64,000 bases of DNA from Paraconiothyrium sp. Pb-2020 (lineage: Eukaryota; Ascomycota; Dothideomycetes; Pleosporales; Didymosphaeriaceae). Positions 33,128 through 45,216 of the stretch are shown here, piece after piece. The stretch is from NCBI GenBank assembly GCA_022419385.1, contig JAJUBI010000002.1, positions 2,232,001-2,296,000 on the forward strand, written 5' to 3'. Below the pieces are notes generated by a model. That model saw nothing but the letters and a program-made list of their open reading frames with translations. It was not told the origin of the DNA and did not search any database. The position numbers were made by a program, and so were the translations under genes. Each line of letters begins with the position of its first letter. Position 1 is the stretch's first letter.

Positions 33128-34173
33128 ATTGTCTTCCTTAGCTTTCTCTTAGTTTCTTAAAAGCGTGCTGCATTCATTGTCTGGGTGACGCAGATTTATA
33201 CGTGCGCCGGTACGCCGGAATGCGGTTGCAGCTCATTACCCCAGAGATCCTAGAAACATCGGCCACGAGGTCAGCAGAAAGCGAGCACACAGACTCATTG
33301 GCAGGCATTCTCGGGTTCTGGTGGTGCGGATGACGCGGATAGAAGGGTCGCTGTAATGCGTATGCGGCTGCGGGAGATCAGGTGCATCGAGAAGACGTTA
33401 GAACAGTTACATCGCTCGGCCGAAATTGTTGAAAAGTGTGAATACTGAAGGGAGTCCTTTAAAGACTTCCGAGCCCATGATTATCTATCACGAGTGCTGT
33501 CCATGAGTTCTGCTGAATCATAGTAAAGCCGGAGTGGTGTAAGGACAAAACCACATTAAGCTTCCACAAAAGCTTGCTTCAACTGCACTGGTAACGTTGA
33601 GCAATCATACATGCGGCCGCCGCACCCTAGATTCGAATTGGAACTAGTTTCCTGTATGTGGCATAATCGCGTCCTCTGCTGACTGGGGGTCCACCGTGAG
33701 TGTGGTGACCTCCGGAAGCGGGCGGCAGTCCTGTTACGGCATGCTGGCCGACATGATCCACCGTGTCAGTAATCAAGATCGAGAATATGACTAATTTGCC
33801 TTCAAAATCAAGTTCATTGAGCTCGAGGTGTTAGAGACAGGTAAATTTGGACCTTTCTTCTGGGGTTGTGATGTATCAAGTAATACGCAATTCATCGTCA
33901 TTTGCAGACCTTGATATGAACTATAGGCAGGTCGATTGAGCTTACGGATAGTCGTGATCTACCTTGATATACAAAGCAGTCTGTGCATCCGTTCTTTGGG
34001 TTTTGGGGCACAGGTATGGGTTGAAAATGTCCGTTAGAGCACTCCGCAGTCACTGCCCACTATTCAGCTAGCTAACCGGATATCGCTCGTGGTGGCCGTG
34101 TTTCTCTTAAGGCGAGTGTAACTAGAGACTTTAATTCCATGAACTCAGTATAAGTGTTCCTTATATCGGTGCT
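33128..34173. other. Intergenic, promoter side of the sugar transporter
   Basis: No gene was recognised. It is presumably promoter for the transporter on the minus strand. A CTTCCACAAAAGCTTG-like imperfect inverted sequence near 33560 was noted without interpretation. Confidence 0.45.
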
Positions 34174-34467
34174 TTCTATAAGTTTTACGGCCACTGCCTA
34201 TAGGAACAGAAGCAAAGTGAAGAGTTTTTGAGCATTTTATACGTCTAGTAGATTCTAATCACCATTAGTATATATATGATTCGCTATCTAGCTATAGTAG
34301 AGGTAACATGGGATAGGTGAGGTAATAGGACTAGATATAGGTTGAAGGTGGATAGCGAATCATATATATACTAACAGTAATTAGAGTCCACTAGACATGT
34401 AAAATCCTTACAAATCTCCACTTTGCCTTTCCTGTTCTTATAGGGGGTGACCACAAAACTTATGGAA
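34174..34467. mobile_element. Second copy of the palindromic MITE
   Basis: This 294-bp element starts TTTCTATAAGTTTTACGG and ends with the inverse of a similar sequence, including the CTTTGCCTTTCCTGTTC arm. The outer inverted repeats are less perfect than in the copy at 11044-11341. The inner arms (TAGTATATATATGATTCGC and its inverse) pair almost perfectly around a centre sharing GTAGAGGTAACAT and AGATATAGGTT with the first copy. No coding capacity. Confidence 0.82.
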
Positions 34468-35219
34468 ACGATGATAGTAGTCAAATGCCTAAACAAGGAT
34501 CATCTTTGGGAAATGAACATAGCGCCCCACCTGTTTTACATGAGAAGAGATAGTATATCTCAACCTAAAGAGGTAACAATGCTTTTATTGGAGTATAATA
34601 TCAATACTAGATAGGGAATTTGAGGCTAGAAAAAGCTATGTTAACCATTCCTTGGTTACTAACAAAGCAAGCATGAATATGTTGATCAGTACCTTTGCCA
34701 GGTATGTCGGACTTATAGAGTAGCCAAACCTCATCAACAAAGCATTGCGGATCGCTCCTATCATAAACATGCTCTTACATATCTGTACTTCTGTGAGCGA
34801 TAAACTAGACGCATAGCATGTTAAAAGGGTAGGTAGGTAGCTAGCTAATAGATTTCCGTCCGCTGGCTTAAGCTTCAGTGCCTTTCTCTAGTTATACAGC
34901 GATTTCTCAGCGTAGAGGGTCTTTTCCTAGTTTTAAGATTTTAAGAACCCATTCCTCTATATCACTCAACTCTCAACGTTAGTGTGATGGGATCATGACG
35001 TACTATGTTATACGATATTTACGAAAACGCCATTTGGATGAAGTGATTATAGAGCGCATCGATTACTATACGTAAGAGTATCGTAGAGAAAACATAGTCT
35101 AGCGTTTATCATACGTTAGCAACCGACCTTCTATCCGAGTCCTTCTAATGTGTCACAGCATTGTGTATCTATGAGGTATCGCAGGCCGAAGCAAGACTAA
35201 CGCATCCCATCGCAACATC
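34468..35219. other. Intergenic, AT-leaning, no feature recognised
   Basis: The sequence between the MITE and the amylase stop codon is AT-rich compared with its surroundings and has no open frame of note. It may contain old repeat remains that cannot be named. Confidence 0.45.
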
Positions 35220-36795
35220 CTACTTCCCGTAAATATTCGAATCGAGATTCACGGGGAATTGATCCCGACCCTCGGCATCCTTCCTCACCCAAACACTCAC
35301 ACTGACGCCCGGGCATCTGAACATCCCGTACCCCTCGTCGTCGATCTCGACCTCGCCATCTTCCCAGCCAAGTACATCCGTCCATCTCTCACCCTTGTGC
35401 ATCTCACCCACAGCCATGCGTATCTCCCCAGGCCCCTTGTTGCTCATGACGACCGCCAACCCCGCCGGTTTATCCCATGTACCCCTCCTTACCCACCCAA
35501 TGCAATTCGCATTGTCCCAGTAATCTTCCTGGCTGCCATACGAATACAACTTCCGCGCAAGCACCAGATCAGCGAGTTTGTTGCCACAGGCAGGCGACTC
35601 CGCATGCTCGCCCTGCATGCCGTACATGTCGCCATAAAATACGGAAGGGTAGCCTTCCCCACGGAGCAGAATGAGGCTGTACGCCAGGGGCTTGAAGAAG
35701 CCCTCAATGGGTGTAGCGACTGTCTGTCCGGGCTGTGTGTCGTGGTTCATAACAACTGTGACTGCCTTATCTGGTACGCGTTGGACAAGCGTATTGTCAA
35801 AGACTTTGCGTAGATCAGCGTCTTCGGTCGTGCTGATAGAGCTGAAATTGTACACGAGGGGTGCGTCGTAGAGGCTGAATTTGTGGTGCATAGCGTCCAG
35901 CCAGGGAAGCATTTGCTCTACATTTCCATTCCAGAACTCTCCAACGAGAAAGATGTCGTGACCGCATGTATCGCGCAGGTTATCGATCCACTCGTTTGTG
36001 AAGCGCTCGCTGAAATGCTGCACGGCGTCAAGCCGGAAGCCGCTTAGGCCGACCTCTTTCGTGATCCATGTCCCCCAGTTCTTCACATCGGCGTCGACCT
36101 CAGGGTGGCTGTAGTCGATATCCGCGAACATCATGTAGTCAGCGTTACCCTGCTCTGCATCGACACTGTTAGACCAGCCCTTGTTATCGCCCAGGATCTT
36201 GTAGATAGCTTTCTTCTCGTTGGCCTGGTCCCAGTCCGTACCCGAGAAGTGCTCCCAGTGGTACTTCATCGCGGAGTATATATCGCCCCGCCCAGGGAAG
36301 TCGAAGCCCAGCCATCCCTCGATCTCATACGGCCCTGAGACTTCTTTTGTGCGGTCGTTCTCGTCGACTTCGATCACACGACATTTCTCTGTTTTGTCTG
36401 CGCCGGCTTTATGGTTGAGCACCGCGTCCCAGTGAAGACCCACGCCCTTTTCCTTCGCGAGCTTGCTTAATTCAAGCAGGTCTTCTTTCGTGCCCCATTT
36501 CGTTGCCCGGGCCCCTTTTTGCTCGAATTCGCCTAGGTCGTACAGATCGTAGATGTCGTAGCCGTTGCCTTCGGGGGATGCAGCTTTGCAGCCCGGTGGC
36601 AGCCAGAGCGCACTTATGCCGGCGGAAGAGAGAGCGGGTAGAACTTTGGTAAGTCGTTTCCAGTGCGCGCTATCGGCAGGGACGTTCCATTCGAAGGCCT
36701 GGAAAAGAGTGGCGTTTTCCAAGGTCGGTCTGTGGCCTGCTCGCGATTGGTTTCTGTCATATCATGCTGCAGGATCTCCTACCTTCCTCGCCCAT
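35220..36795 (-). CDS. Cytosolic alpha-amylase, GH13 (bacterial-like subfamily)
   Basis: Exon 1 is only 13 bp (36795-36783). After a 46-bp intron exon 2 runs 36736-35220, giving 509 residues starting MGEEGHRPTLENATLFQAFEW. Without this mini-exon the frame has no ATG at its 5' end. GH13 regions are complete: region I DAVLNH (about 108-113), region II GFRLDAVQHF with the nucleophile Asp241, region III FLVGEFW with acid/base Glu271, and region IV MNHD with Asp337. There is no signal peptide, so it should act inside the cell on glycogen, maltodextrin or cell-wall alpha-glucan precursors, as proposed for intracellular GH13_5 enzymes of filamentous fungi. The C-terminal beta-sandwich ends PVNLDSNIYGK. 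Confidence 0.92.
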
Positions 36796-37379
36796 GCTGC
36801 TGGCTAAGAATAACTGTATCTGCACTAAAGTCAACCGTCGTGAAGGAGAAGTCGAAGAGCTGTGCAGCTATGGCGCCAGCGAGATGTCGCAGATTCCGTC
36901 ATTTTGTAGTGGTCAGGACCCTGAATCGCACGTGCCAGTGAGCAGGTTATCTTCCGTGCTCTCTGCAGATCCGGTTTGGACAGTGAAACAGAGGCTGAGG
37001 GTGGGCTGCATCTGCTCAACAGTTTGGTGAATGACGTAGGTGGGGGTGGGTAGTTGGGATGCGGGATGCGCAGTGGGGCGAAGCGAGTCTAGAGCGTCGT
37101 CTCTAACGTGCCTTCGACACCGCCATTCGCGTCATGTTATACTGCGACATCTCGTTCCCGTATCGGAAGCAGGCCACCTGGATAGTGTTTACAGAAAGCT
37201 CATGGGACTATACCGACGGTTCTCCGTGGTCGTCGCGCTATCGTTGTGCTGGTTGTTCTTCCCTGATCATCACGCCCCGGCCTTTCCCCACCCACGTGAC
37301 TGGAAAATCACCTGGGCACTTAACCTCCTACCTATGCGCGACCTTGGCAGTAATTTACAAACACTTCGTAACATCAGCG
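36796..37379. other. Intergenic between the amylase and the GMC relic
   Basis: This holds the amylase promoter on the left. No FAD-binding N-terminal sequence of the downstream GMC relic was found here, so that half of the gene is absent. A plus-strand frame starting near 37040 overlaps the relic but is not a gene of its own. Confidence 0.5.
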
Positions 37380-38379
37380 CTCGCAAATATGTTGTACTGG
37401 CAACTGACACCTGCAATCAGGAAAGCCTACCGGTCACCTGGGCATTGTCGATCTACCTGGCGTCGGAGAAGAGTATCAAGATCATCACTTACTCTCATAC
37501 GGGTACAAAAGTACTTTCAGTGACGAGGAAACGGGCGATACTCTTTTGTATGGCCGCATGGGCAAGCATGGAAGATGTCATAGAAGAACAGCATAGGAGG
37601 ATGGGATGGAACGCACAGGAGATGAAGTCCGAACTAAAGCCGAACGAAGAAGACAGACGTTATGGGGCCTGAGTTCAGAAAGATGGGGGATGCCGACTTC
37701 AACGAACGACCAGCAAAGCCTGTGGTCGTGCTGATTTAATCACCGGATTAGCATTCCACCTCTTGTTATTAAAAGCGCTGCAACAAATGACAAATTTGGA
37801 AAGCCCCATATGGCAAGTGCAACTGGGGATCCCAGCATCGGCACCGCAGCCTTCACAGTCTACCTGTTCTCCAACGGCTCGATTCGCATAACGGTAACAA
37901 CCCTCTACTGGCTTCTTGGCTGGGGAGAAAGGCCCTTTAAACGCGAAAAAGCATGTCTTCGCTTATCTAAAACGACGAGAGATCATACGGTGCATGTCTT
38001 CGTAACCGGGCAATATCAAGATTCTCACCCACAATTCGCTTCGCAATCGCCAGCTGCTTGTGTCGACCTCGCCGAAGCCCTTCCCGCTGACGTGCAGGAT
38101 ATCAGACATTCTGTTGATGACGATGCGGTACTAGAAAAGTGGACCCGCGAACATGTAGGCACAACGTGGCACTCGCTGGGAACGTGCAAGATGCAGGCAA
38201 GGGAGAAGAAGGGCGTCGTTGATGCTGACCTTGGGATGTGTGGCGTGAATGGCCTGGAGATCGCGGATTTGAGCATTGCACCAGGGATTATTACAGCCAA
38301 CACAAATGCGACTACCATCATGATGAAAGAGAAAGCTGGCAACATCTTCATCAAGCAGCTCAGACGTGGTTCTGTGTAG
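37380..38379 (+). pseudogene. Relic of an alcohol-oxidase-like GMC oxidoreductase (3' part)
   Basis: Pieces of one GMC enzyme can be followed through several frames. They are RKYVVLAT near 37380; DLPGVGEEYQDHHLLSYGYK near 37450-37510; a stretch around 37560-37720 (EDVIEEQHRRMGWNAQEMK, then GPEFRKMGDADFNERPAKP); FTVYLFSNGSIRIT near 37850; and the C-terminal domain 38030-38379 with EHVGTTWHSLGTCKM, GVVDADLG and LEIADLSIAPGIITANTNAT. The HSLGTCKM His and the Asn of ANTNAT are the catalytic His-Asn pair of the GMC family. The order and spacing match fungal peroxisomal-type alcohol/methanol oxidases. The N-terminal FAD-binding half is missing, frameshifts separate the pieces, and stops occur at about 37735. 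The gene is dead. Confidence 0.82.
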
Positions 38380-39011
38380 CCAACAGAATATCGACCTTTG
38401 CAGGTAGTATACCGAGATGACGTAAGAGTATCAACCAGGTGATTTCCATGAGCCTCTCCAAAGTGGTCGTCTAGCTTGAATACCTAAGGTATTGGACCGT
38501 CATGGCTGATTCTTGCGTGACCCACGACCTCGCGCAACATCGACGGGTCTTTGGTCGTGCTGTCTTCCTCTGGGCTGATGAGATTTTGCTCATGTCTATC
38601 TAGAACAAGCACCATACAGATCTAATCCTGAAACGAAACGATATTGCATTCGCTTTGCAAGCCCAACAACCCTGGTGTGTATATCGTGTTGTCAAAGCCA
38701 CGAACACTATGGGTGGTGACGTACCATGATCTATCACCTGCATGCAGTGTAGATTGAACGCCGAAGAACACCTTTATAAGACCGCTAATTGAACAATGAA
38801 CGTAATGCATGCATCTCCCGCGCTCATGTACGGTGCCGCCTCTAACTGGCTTGGTTTCAATGGACGCGCGCAGCGAGGCACCAGTCCGCGCATCTTTGGC
38901 CACAGTTCTGGATCCTGAAAGGTTTGCTAATAGAATCGTCCTGAAAGTACCCCCGCATGTCAATTTTTTACTCGTCACAAGCTTGTTCATGTATTCTCAC
39001 CATGCCTGCCG
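38380..39011. other. Intergenic, no feature recognised
   Basis: This lies between the GMC relic and the truncated end of the histidine kinase relic. The missing part of the kinase receiver domain was looked for on the minus strand and not found. Confidence 0.5.
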
Positions 39012-41320
39012 CTAGAGCTTGCTCCACCTGTTCGCTCCTCGCATTTGCGCTTTTTGCTTTTGTTCGCCCTTCCAGTAGACGCTTGTTTTGAGCCAATCGA
39101 GGGCTTCCACTCCGTTTCCGACGACGCTAACATTGCAACCCGCTTTTTGTAATTGTTTACTCAAAACTTTCTGGTTGACGAGATTGTCTTCGACTACGAG
39201 AATATTTAGATTCAAATTCCTCGTAGCATCTTCGGCAGATACAGCGTGACGAATTGCTGGTCGCTGTAGCTTTTTTTCAGTCGTCTTTGCTGAAATTTCT
39301 GCAATTCGAGCGCTGATGTAGAAGACGAAGGAGGAACCGCTGTCAGCTGTGGACTTCACCCCTATAAAGCCTCCTTGAAGTACAGTCAGCGACTTCAAAA
39401 CAAAAAGCCCAAGATCCGAGCCACCGTACTCAATATGAGTTCGAGGTGTTGCTTGGGTGAACCGCGAGAAGAGCTTCGCCTGTTCATCATTAGTCATCCC
39501 ACAACCTGTGTCGACGACACTCAGCCAATGAAGCCTTTACGCCCATTCACCCACTCCGGCTTATCGCAGATGTTGAACTGAGAGTGAGTGTCCTTCGCAA
39601 AAGTCATACTGTGGTCCTCGATATGAGTATGTGTCCATGATCCTCCCAGTGTGACGGTGACGTTGCGAATTTCACGGTCTTTCGTAAACTTGATGGCATT
39701 TGTGAAAAGATTGATCAGGATTTGAAGCATCCGTGATGGATCTATCATTACCCATTCGAATTCTGACAAGCTTTCGTCCTCCTGGAACACGAGTCTGATC
39801 TGCATTTGGGAACACTCGACTTCGAACATCTTCATCGCCTCGGAAACAATTAAAGAAGGTTGCACCAGTATAGGGGTGATTAGTAAGAGCTTTGAGTCAA
39901 GCTTGGAGAGCGTAAGTACATCGTCGATGATGCGCTTTGGTGAAGACTACACGACACGATCGTCTGCAGATTATCGTTGCAGGTAGATATTTCATTGTTC
40001 ACTTTCTCGAACTGCGGTTGCATCAAGACGAATTCTTTTGGCGTCAACTGCTGTAGCGTAGAAATGACAGAGTCCGCGCATTGAACAATGCCCGACAGTG
40101 GGGTTCGGAGCTCATGGCTAGTCATGTCGATGAAGTTCTCCTGCTGTCGTTGGGTCTCCAGAGCCTCTTCAATTTGACGTCGTTGGACTTCTTGCAGCTT
40201 TTTTTGGTCATTAATATCGATCGTGTTCCCCGCTATGCTTATAAGGTTCTGGTCTTCGTCAAATACCGGTACACATGCTAAAAGAACCCACTGCGCATCA
40301 TCCTCGGACCCAGGCTCCGCCTTCCATCTCATTTCAAATGTAACGCAGTTGCCTTGAATTAAGGTATTCCATGCATACATAATGGTGGCTTGGTCGTCCG
40401 GGTAAGCCAGGTCCATGAAGGAGAATTCGACGTGTGCAGGAAGGTTCCTTGGGTGGTTGCTGAGTCGATACCATGCCTCGTTGGCATGTATCAATTTTCC
40501 ACTTGGCAAATACTCAAATCCACCGACATCAGTCATTCCCATCATGGTCTGCAGCGACTCCCAACGAGCCACCACATTGGCTGTGGGGAACCCTCCCAAC
40601 GGAACTCGCGGTCGCTTGTTCAGCGTTCGCACTGGTCCTTCCCTGAATTTACCCTCCTCTTCTTGGACATCCGCAACGGACTGGCTAGCTGCAATTCCAT
40701 GACTCCGGTCGGACGGAACCATTTCTTCTGCTTGTGCGATCTTCCGATTCTCTTTTGCACCGACTGCAGTCGCCGTCCATGTACGGCCAGCAAATGCATG
40801 CTGTGGGTTGAAAGTCGCACTGCCAAAGCCCAAGATCGGAACGAAATTGCTTCTCCGGCCGTTGCTAAGACAGTGTCTTGCAGTTGGGCCAGCCGAAAGA
40901 GGGTATGCAGATAGTTATGGCAGAGCGAAAAGGTTTAAGAAGGAGGCTGCTAAGGGATTGATGGCGAAGGAGGTGGCTGTTACTTAGATGTATGTATTAT
41001 AACAACGTGGACCGTTGCAGTCTTCATGATCGACCGCGTAGCGTTCAGGGCATTTGTACTTCGCGCTATACTTGGGCCAATGGAGAATACTTCATAAAGG
41101 GCTCATTGCGGAAAAGAATGTCAAAGGGAATTGCATGGTCCGACGTCTTGATAACGAACGTCGGTAGAGGATCCGATTCTAATGCTTCTAGGTCGAGCAT
41201 TCGGCCGTGTGGAGAAGGTATGGAAATCATGCTGCCCGAGCGCTCGTGGAACTGGTAATCGCCTTCGGACAGCATGAGTCGCATCCTAAAGTCTTATGGA
41301 GCGATGCGATGAGCATCCAA
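39012..41320 (-). pseudogene. Broken hybrid histidine kinase (PAS-HisKA-HATPase-truncated REC)
   Basis: On the minus strand an N-terminal piece is recognisable near 41284-41066 (LDLEALESDPLPTFVIK, a family-like leader) and ends at a TAG. The main frame starts near 40833 and carries a PAS domain (GGFEYLPSGKLIHANEAWYR), HisKA with the phosphoacceptor motif DMTSHELRTPLSGI, and linker LQTIVSCSLHQ. There a one-base loss near 39937-39941 shifts the frame before KRIIDDVLTLSKLDS. The N box (LINLFTNAIKF) follows. A second one-base loss near 39523-39527 precedes VVDTGCGMT, and the G-box region reads GGSDLGLF. The receiver begins LNILVVEDNLVNQKVL but ends about 50 residues later, before its phosphoacceptor Asp. 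Such kinases relay environmental signals to response regulators in fungi; this copy cannot. Confidence 0.82.
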
Positions 41321-41903
41321 GATACCGCTCAGCCTGCGCTTCGGAGGAGGCGCGGCACAAAGAGAGGGTGGGTGGGCGACAGCAGCTTCACATCTACTCC
41401 AGAGGCACCAACGCCACTCGGCAGTGGACCTTCGCGTGCAGCCTTAGGGCTCGACGGCGCGAAGGCAGGAGGCAATTGTGATATTGGGTACTTTTGGCTG
41501 CCATCTGACGCACGCGGGGCTAATCTCGGTGCGACTGAGCATCGTTCGAGGTTTGCATTATTCCAGAGCGCTCCAGGCGGAGGGTCTCGGATGCGAGAAC
41601 GCGTTTGGCAAGCCGGAGCATGCGAACGAAGCGCCGTCGAAGCCCCCGCGGATGCAAAACATGCCAAATCGCATAGACGATTTGAAGATTGGGCAAACAT
41701 GTAGAGACTAGATCGTTCAGATGACTCGCTAACGATACGTGGACCAAGACTTCGTCCAGTGGTCTGAGTGAACGGCACTGTCATGTGAGCAAGCATTAGA
41801 ACGTCACGGGCTACCAACATGACTGAGACCATGCTGTTGTGTGTTGTATTGTTCTTTCACATAATCTTGGGCTTGCCATCTCGCTTTATCGTCACTCCGT
41901 TAC
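41321..41903. other. Intergenic, overlapping shadow frames only
   Basis: Open frames lie on both strands (41207-41704 plus, 41329-41832 minus) with no recognisable domain. They could include further decayed kinase N-terminus, but no motif supports that. Confidence 0.4.
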
Positions 41904-44210
41904 TCAAGCTGTGAAAATCCCTCGAAAAAATGCCTCCACACCCTCCAAACCACACTCTCCATCCAATTCTCCTACATACCCGACATACTGATCCGGTCTC
42001 GTGACCACAACACACCCTCGCTCCTTGTCCACGCCATACTTTTTGTATGCCTCTCCGTGCCCTTCATGATAGCTCAAGTCGTCAACAAAAACACAATTGT
42101 AGTCCCAGCCTGTCTTGGGATCGAACGGATGTAGCACTTCTGGAAAGTCGCGTAGAAGTTCAGTTTCGGTTCGCTTGGCGGAATGAACCGTCAAGATAGC
42201 AATGGTTCTGTGGACATGTGGTGCAAGGAACGGAGAGGCAGTGAGCTTTTTACAAAAGGCATCGATGCGACATTTTTGTGTTGCTGAGTGAACATTGCCT
42301 GCGAAGACGATGAGGCGGAAGCGGCCGTCTGATTTGAGCCATTCTGCAATATGCCTAAGAGTTGGAGCGTTAGTCAAGGTGCCGAAGTGCAACCTCGTTG
42401 CCAAGGACGTACCAGGGTCGCGCATCGCTCTGATTCAGGACTTTGTAGCTGGGAAAGCGCATCCCCAGTTTGATGTTAGTCGCCAGCTCCTGTTTCCCAA
42501 TGATCTGTGTATTGGACGAAGAAACGTCTGTGCCATCGCCTTGTTCAGCTGCGTTACCTCCTTTTGCTACAAGCATGCTGGCGCCGTAATCCACCGAAAG
42601 CCCCGACGCAAACATGTTACCCTTTACGAACGCTTCTTTGAATTCAAGCATACTAACACCGGACTCGTCCAGGACGTCCTTTGCCGGACGACCAGAAAAC
42701 AAGCGGGAGAACTTGTGGTCAAAGTTAATAAGGTCCTGGGCAATTCGCCTTCGCTCTGACTGGTATGTTTTCAGTACGGACGCTTGTGCTACTCCCTTTA
42801 CTACAAGAGCGAGCTTCCAGCCGAGATTGAAGGCATCCTGCATCGACACATTCATACCTTGACCAGCTTTGGGAGAGTGCGTGTGTACAGCGTCACCGGC
42901 CAAAAACACTCTACTGCGATAGTCGAAGTTAGTCCCGACTCGTTGTCCTATTTGGTACGCTGTCCACCAATCGCAGTACTCGTACGATAGCTTGTATGGC
43001 GCTATGATCTTCTGGGCGGCCTTGATGATGGTGTCCGGCGTGATCTTCGAGCGGTCCGCTCGGCCGCTTGCGTCTGGTTTGATCTCCGTGAGTTGTATGT
43101 ACAGTCGCACGAGCTTGTTCTCGCGGGGAATAACCATCAAAGAACCAGAGGATTCACTGTGAACAGCGCAGCGCATACGAATATCCGGGAAGTCTGTGAC
43201 GGGTATAACGTCTGTGCAAGGTCAACCTCTGAGCTTCATGGCGCCGCTGGAGTAGCATACCCAATACTCCCCAAATGAAATCAGTCGGCTCTCCTTCTAA
43301 TTGGAAGCCAAGCTGCCGCCTAGTCCAACTGTGTGCACCGTCACATCCAACCACATACTTCGCTCTCAACACCTCCGTGCATCCTGCATTCGCCCTACTT
43401 TGAGCGATGAGATCGTCTGTATCATCATCTACCAAATTACTCCTGAAAAGACCGTCCTCGATGGTAGTTCCATTACTTTGAGCCGGAGTGGCTTCATCCT
43501 CCGTGAGATGTCTCAGATGTACTTTTAGCGGGTATGTATCGGCAGAGTGAACATCGCACGATTCTTCCGCTATTGACAGAGTTTCAGGAAGGACAGCGCG
43601 TTCGACGCGCAGCGAGTCTTTGGAATACTTTTTGATGTTATCCAGGAAAAACCGCTCGATGCGCCCCTGGTGCAAAACGATTTGTGTGAATCGTGAAAGG
43701 CCAACTATGGCATCAGGGACACGATCGGACCTTCTTAAAGTGCCGTCTTCTCCGGGATTCTAATAGATGTGAGTCGTAGAAAGTAATACGAGGATTTTTA
43801 CGCACCCACATGCACATCTGTGAGTATCTTCGTTAGTACCATTTTTCCATGAGACCCATGATTGCAGAGAATCATGGGTTGTTACAAAAATACTTGCCTC
43901 AAGCATATGATTTGCTTCCTTCCATGCCCGGTCCGCAAATCCGAAGCTGTCGAAAATCTCTAGGCTGCGGCTTTGAAGTCCGTCAGCCTGACCGTTGAAA
44001 ATCTTCGTGCTGCGCTTGTCAACTATTCGGGCGTTGATACCGCAGTGGGCCATCCAAGTGGCCATCATCAAACTTCGATACATCAGCTACGCACTCACTA
44101 TCAAATTGGGCTATGTGTGCTCACCCAGCAGGCCCGGCACCAACGACCAAGCTACGTAAAGATTTAGCAAATTGATTCATTCTTTTGTGCAGCTCACTCA
44201 CACGTCGCAT
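41904..44210 (-). CDS. FAD-dependent monooxygenase, phenol 2-monooxygenase-like
   Basis: Five exons (44210-44125, 44072-43886, 43759-43261, 43211-42413, 42354-41904) join in frame to 673 residues, typical for fungal phenol hydroxylase relatives. Motifs in order: SLVVGAGPAGLM (FAD dinucleotide fold) near the N-terminus, SRFTQIVLHQGRIERFFLD, VVGCDGAHSWTRRQLG (DG motif, FAD and NADPH contact), RVFLAGDAVHTHSPKAGQGM (GD motif, ribityl binding), and a C-terminal thioredoxin-like domain from about residue 500 (FRLIVFAGN, YNCVFVDDLSYHEGHGEAY). Such enzymes ortho-hydroxylate phenols with NADPH and O2; many fungal members act on other aromatics, including in secondary metabolism. ATGs at 44210 and 44180 are both plausible starts. 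Intron 43760-43885 was placed to restore a phase-0 join to NPGEDGTLRR. Confidence 0.87.
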
Positions 44211-45216
44211 GTTGACTCGGGGAGTTGTTTCACCGTCATGATCGTGACTGTGACTGCCTGAAGTAGATCTTTGCGAATAGATGCTCGAAATTATGCCAAT
44301 TCCGCGTAGATCAATGAACGCGCTAATACTAGTGCTCAAACTGTGAGCCGGGCATACAAGTCTTGTCGTGGTCCGATGGCAACTTCAAGAGCTTGGGAAA
44401 GAACAATAAGAAGTGTAAGAAGAGACGGTCACCGGGCTCGCGCCTGATTTAAGCCAAGAGCTAGCGATCTTACTCTTACGACCTACTTCCCACGGCAGTG
44501 GAAATCGGTCTCGAGGGCTCCAGGATCTACGACCTATGGGCGTGGAACTCTGGCCTTGTGTGGCACAACTTTTCTACTCCACACCAGACGCCGAGCCGCG
44601 CATGGCCGCATGGGGCACTGGCTACTCCTTTTCGGATTCATAAGAAGAGCTTGAAAGGTAGCAGTGAAAGGTAGCGTAGATGCATGCTATGTAGTCAGGA
44701 ATTCGTAATCCATCGTGGGGTACGCAATCCCTAGGGCTGTGGATGCGGGGCAGGGGCGACGAACCCCGCTCGCTCTCGATTTAGCAAATGCCACCGCGTT
44801 CAGGGCTCTTGTGGTGGTTGAGGATAAGCAGTGTACACTGTTCCGATGCCACATATATATTGATGCACTCTTCTTGTGTCAAGGCGGGTTGCGCCTATTT
44901 TTCGAACGGGTGAGAAAGCAGATGCGTTTACAACGGTGACAACAGATCCAGAATGTCGTCATGATGCGGGCTAGACTCCAAGATCGGGGACATCGGCAAA
45001 TGTAGAGCCGAAAAGTCGAGCACCGTACACAGTACTCATATGAAATACAGTATGCTATCACTGGTTGGATAATTCAGTGGTGTCTTAACGTCATGGCCGG
45101 AAACTCGCGGAGCGCGATCGGAAGGTGGACCCTGGAGTATACAGAGACGTCTTTGTCTTGAATATGAAGCATATGTTGAAGGTACATTGAAACACCTGCA
45201 TCTCAGTATTTCACTT
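44211..45216. other. Intergenic between divergent monooxygenase and SDR genes
   Basis: About 1 kb separates the divergent start codons. No gene was recognised. It should contain the promoters of both. Confidence 0.5.

Noticed and set aside
37040..37672. 210-residue plus-strand frame as an independent gene
   Set aside because: It lacks an ATG at its start, and its second half is one frame of the alcohol-oxidase-like relic.
39523..39577. An intron (GTGGGT...ACAG) instead of a frameshift in the histidine kinase
   Set aside because: Splicing it would remove VVDT of the conserved DTGCGM ATP-binding box, so a one-base loss explains the sequence better.
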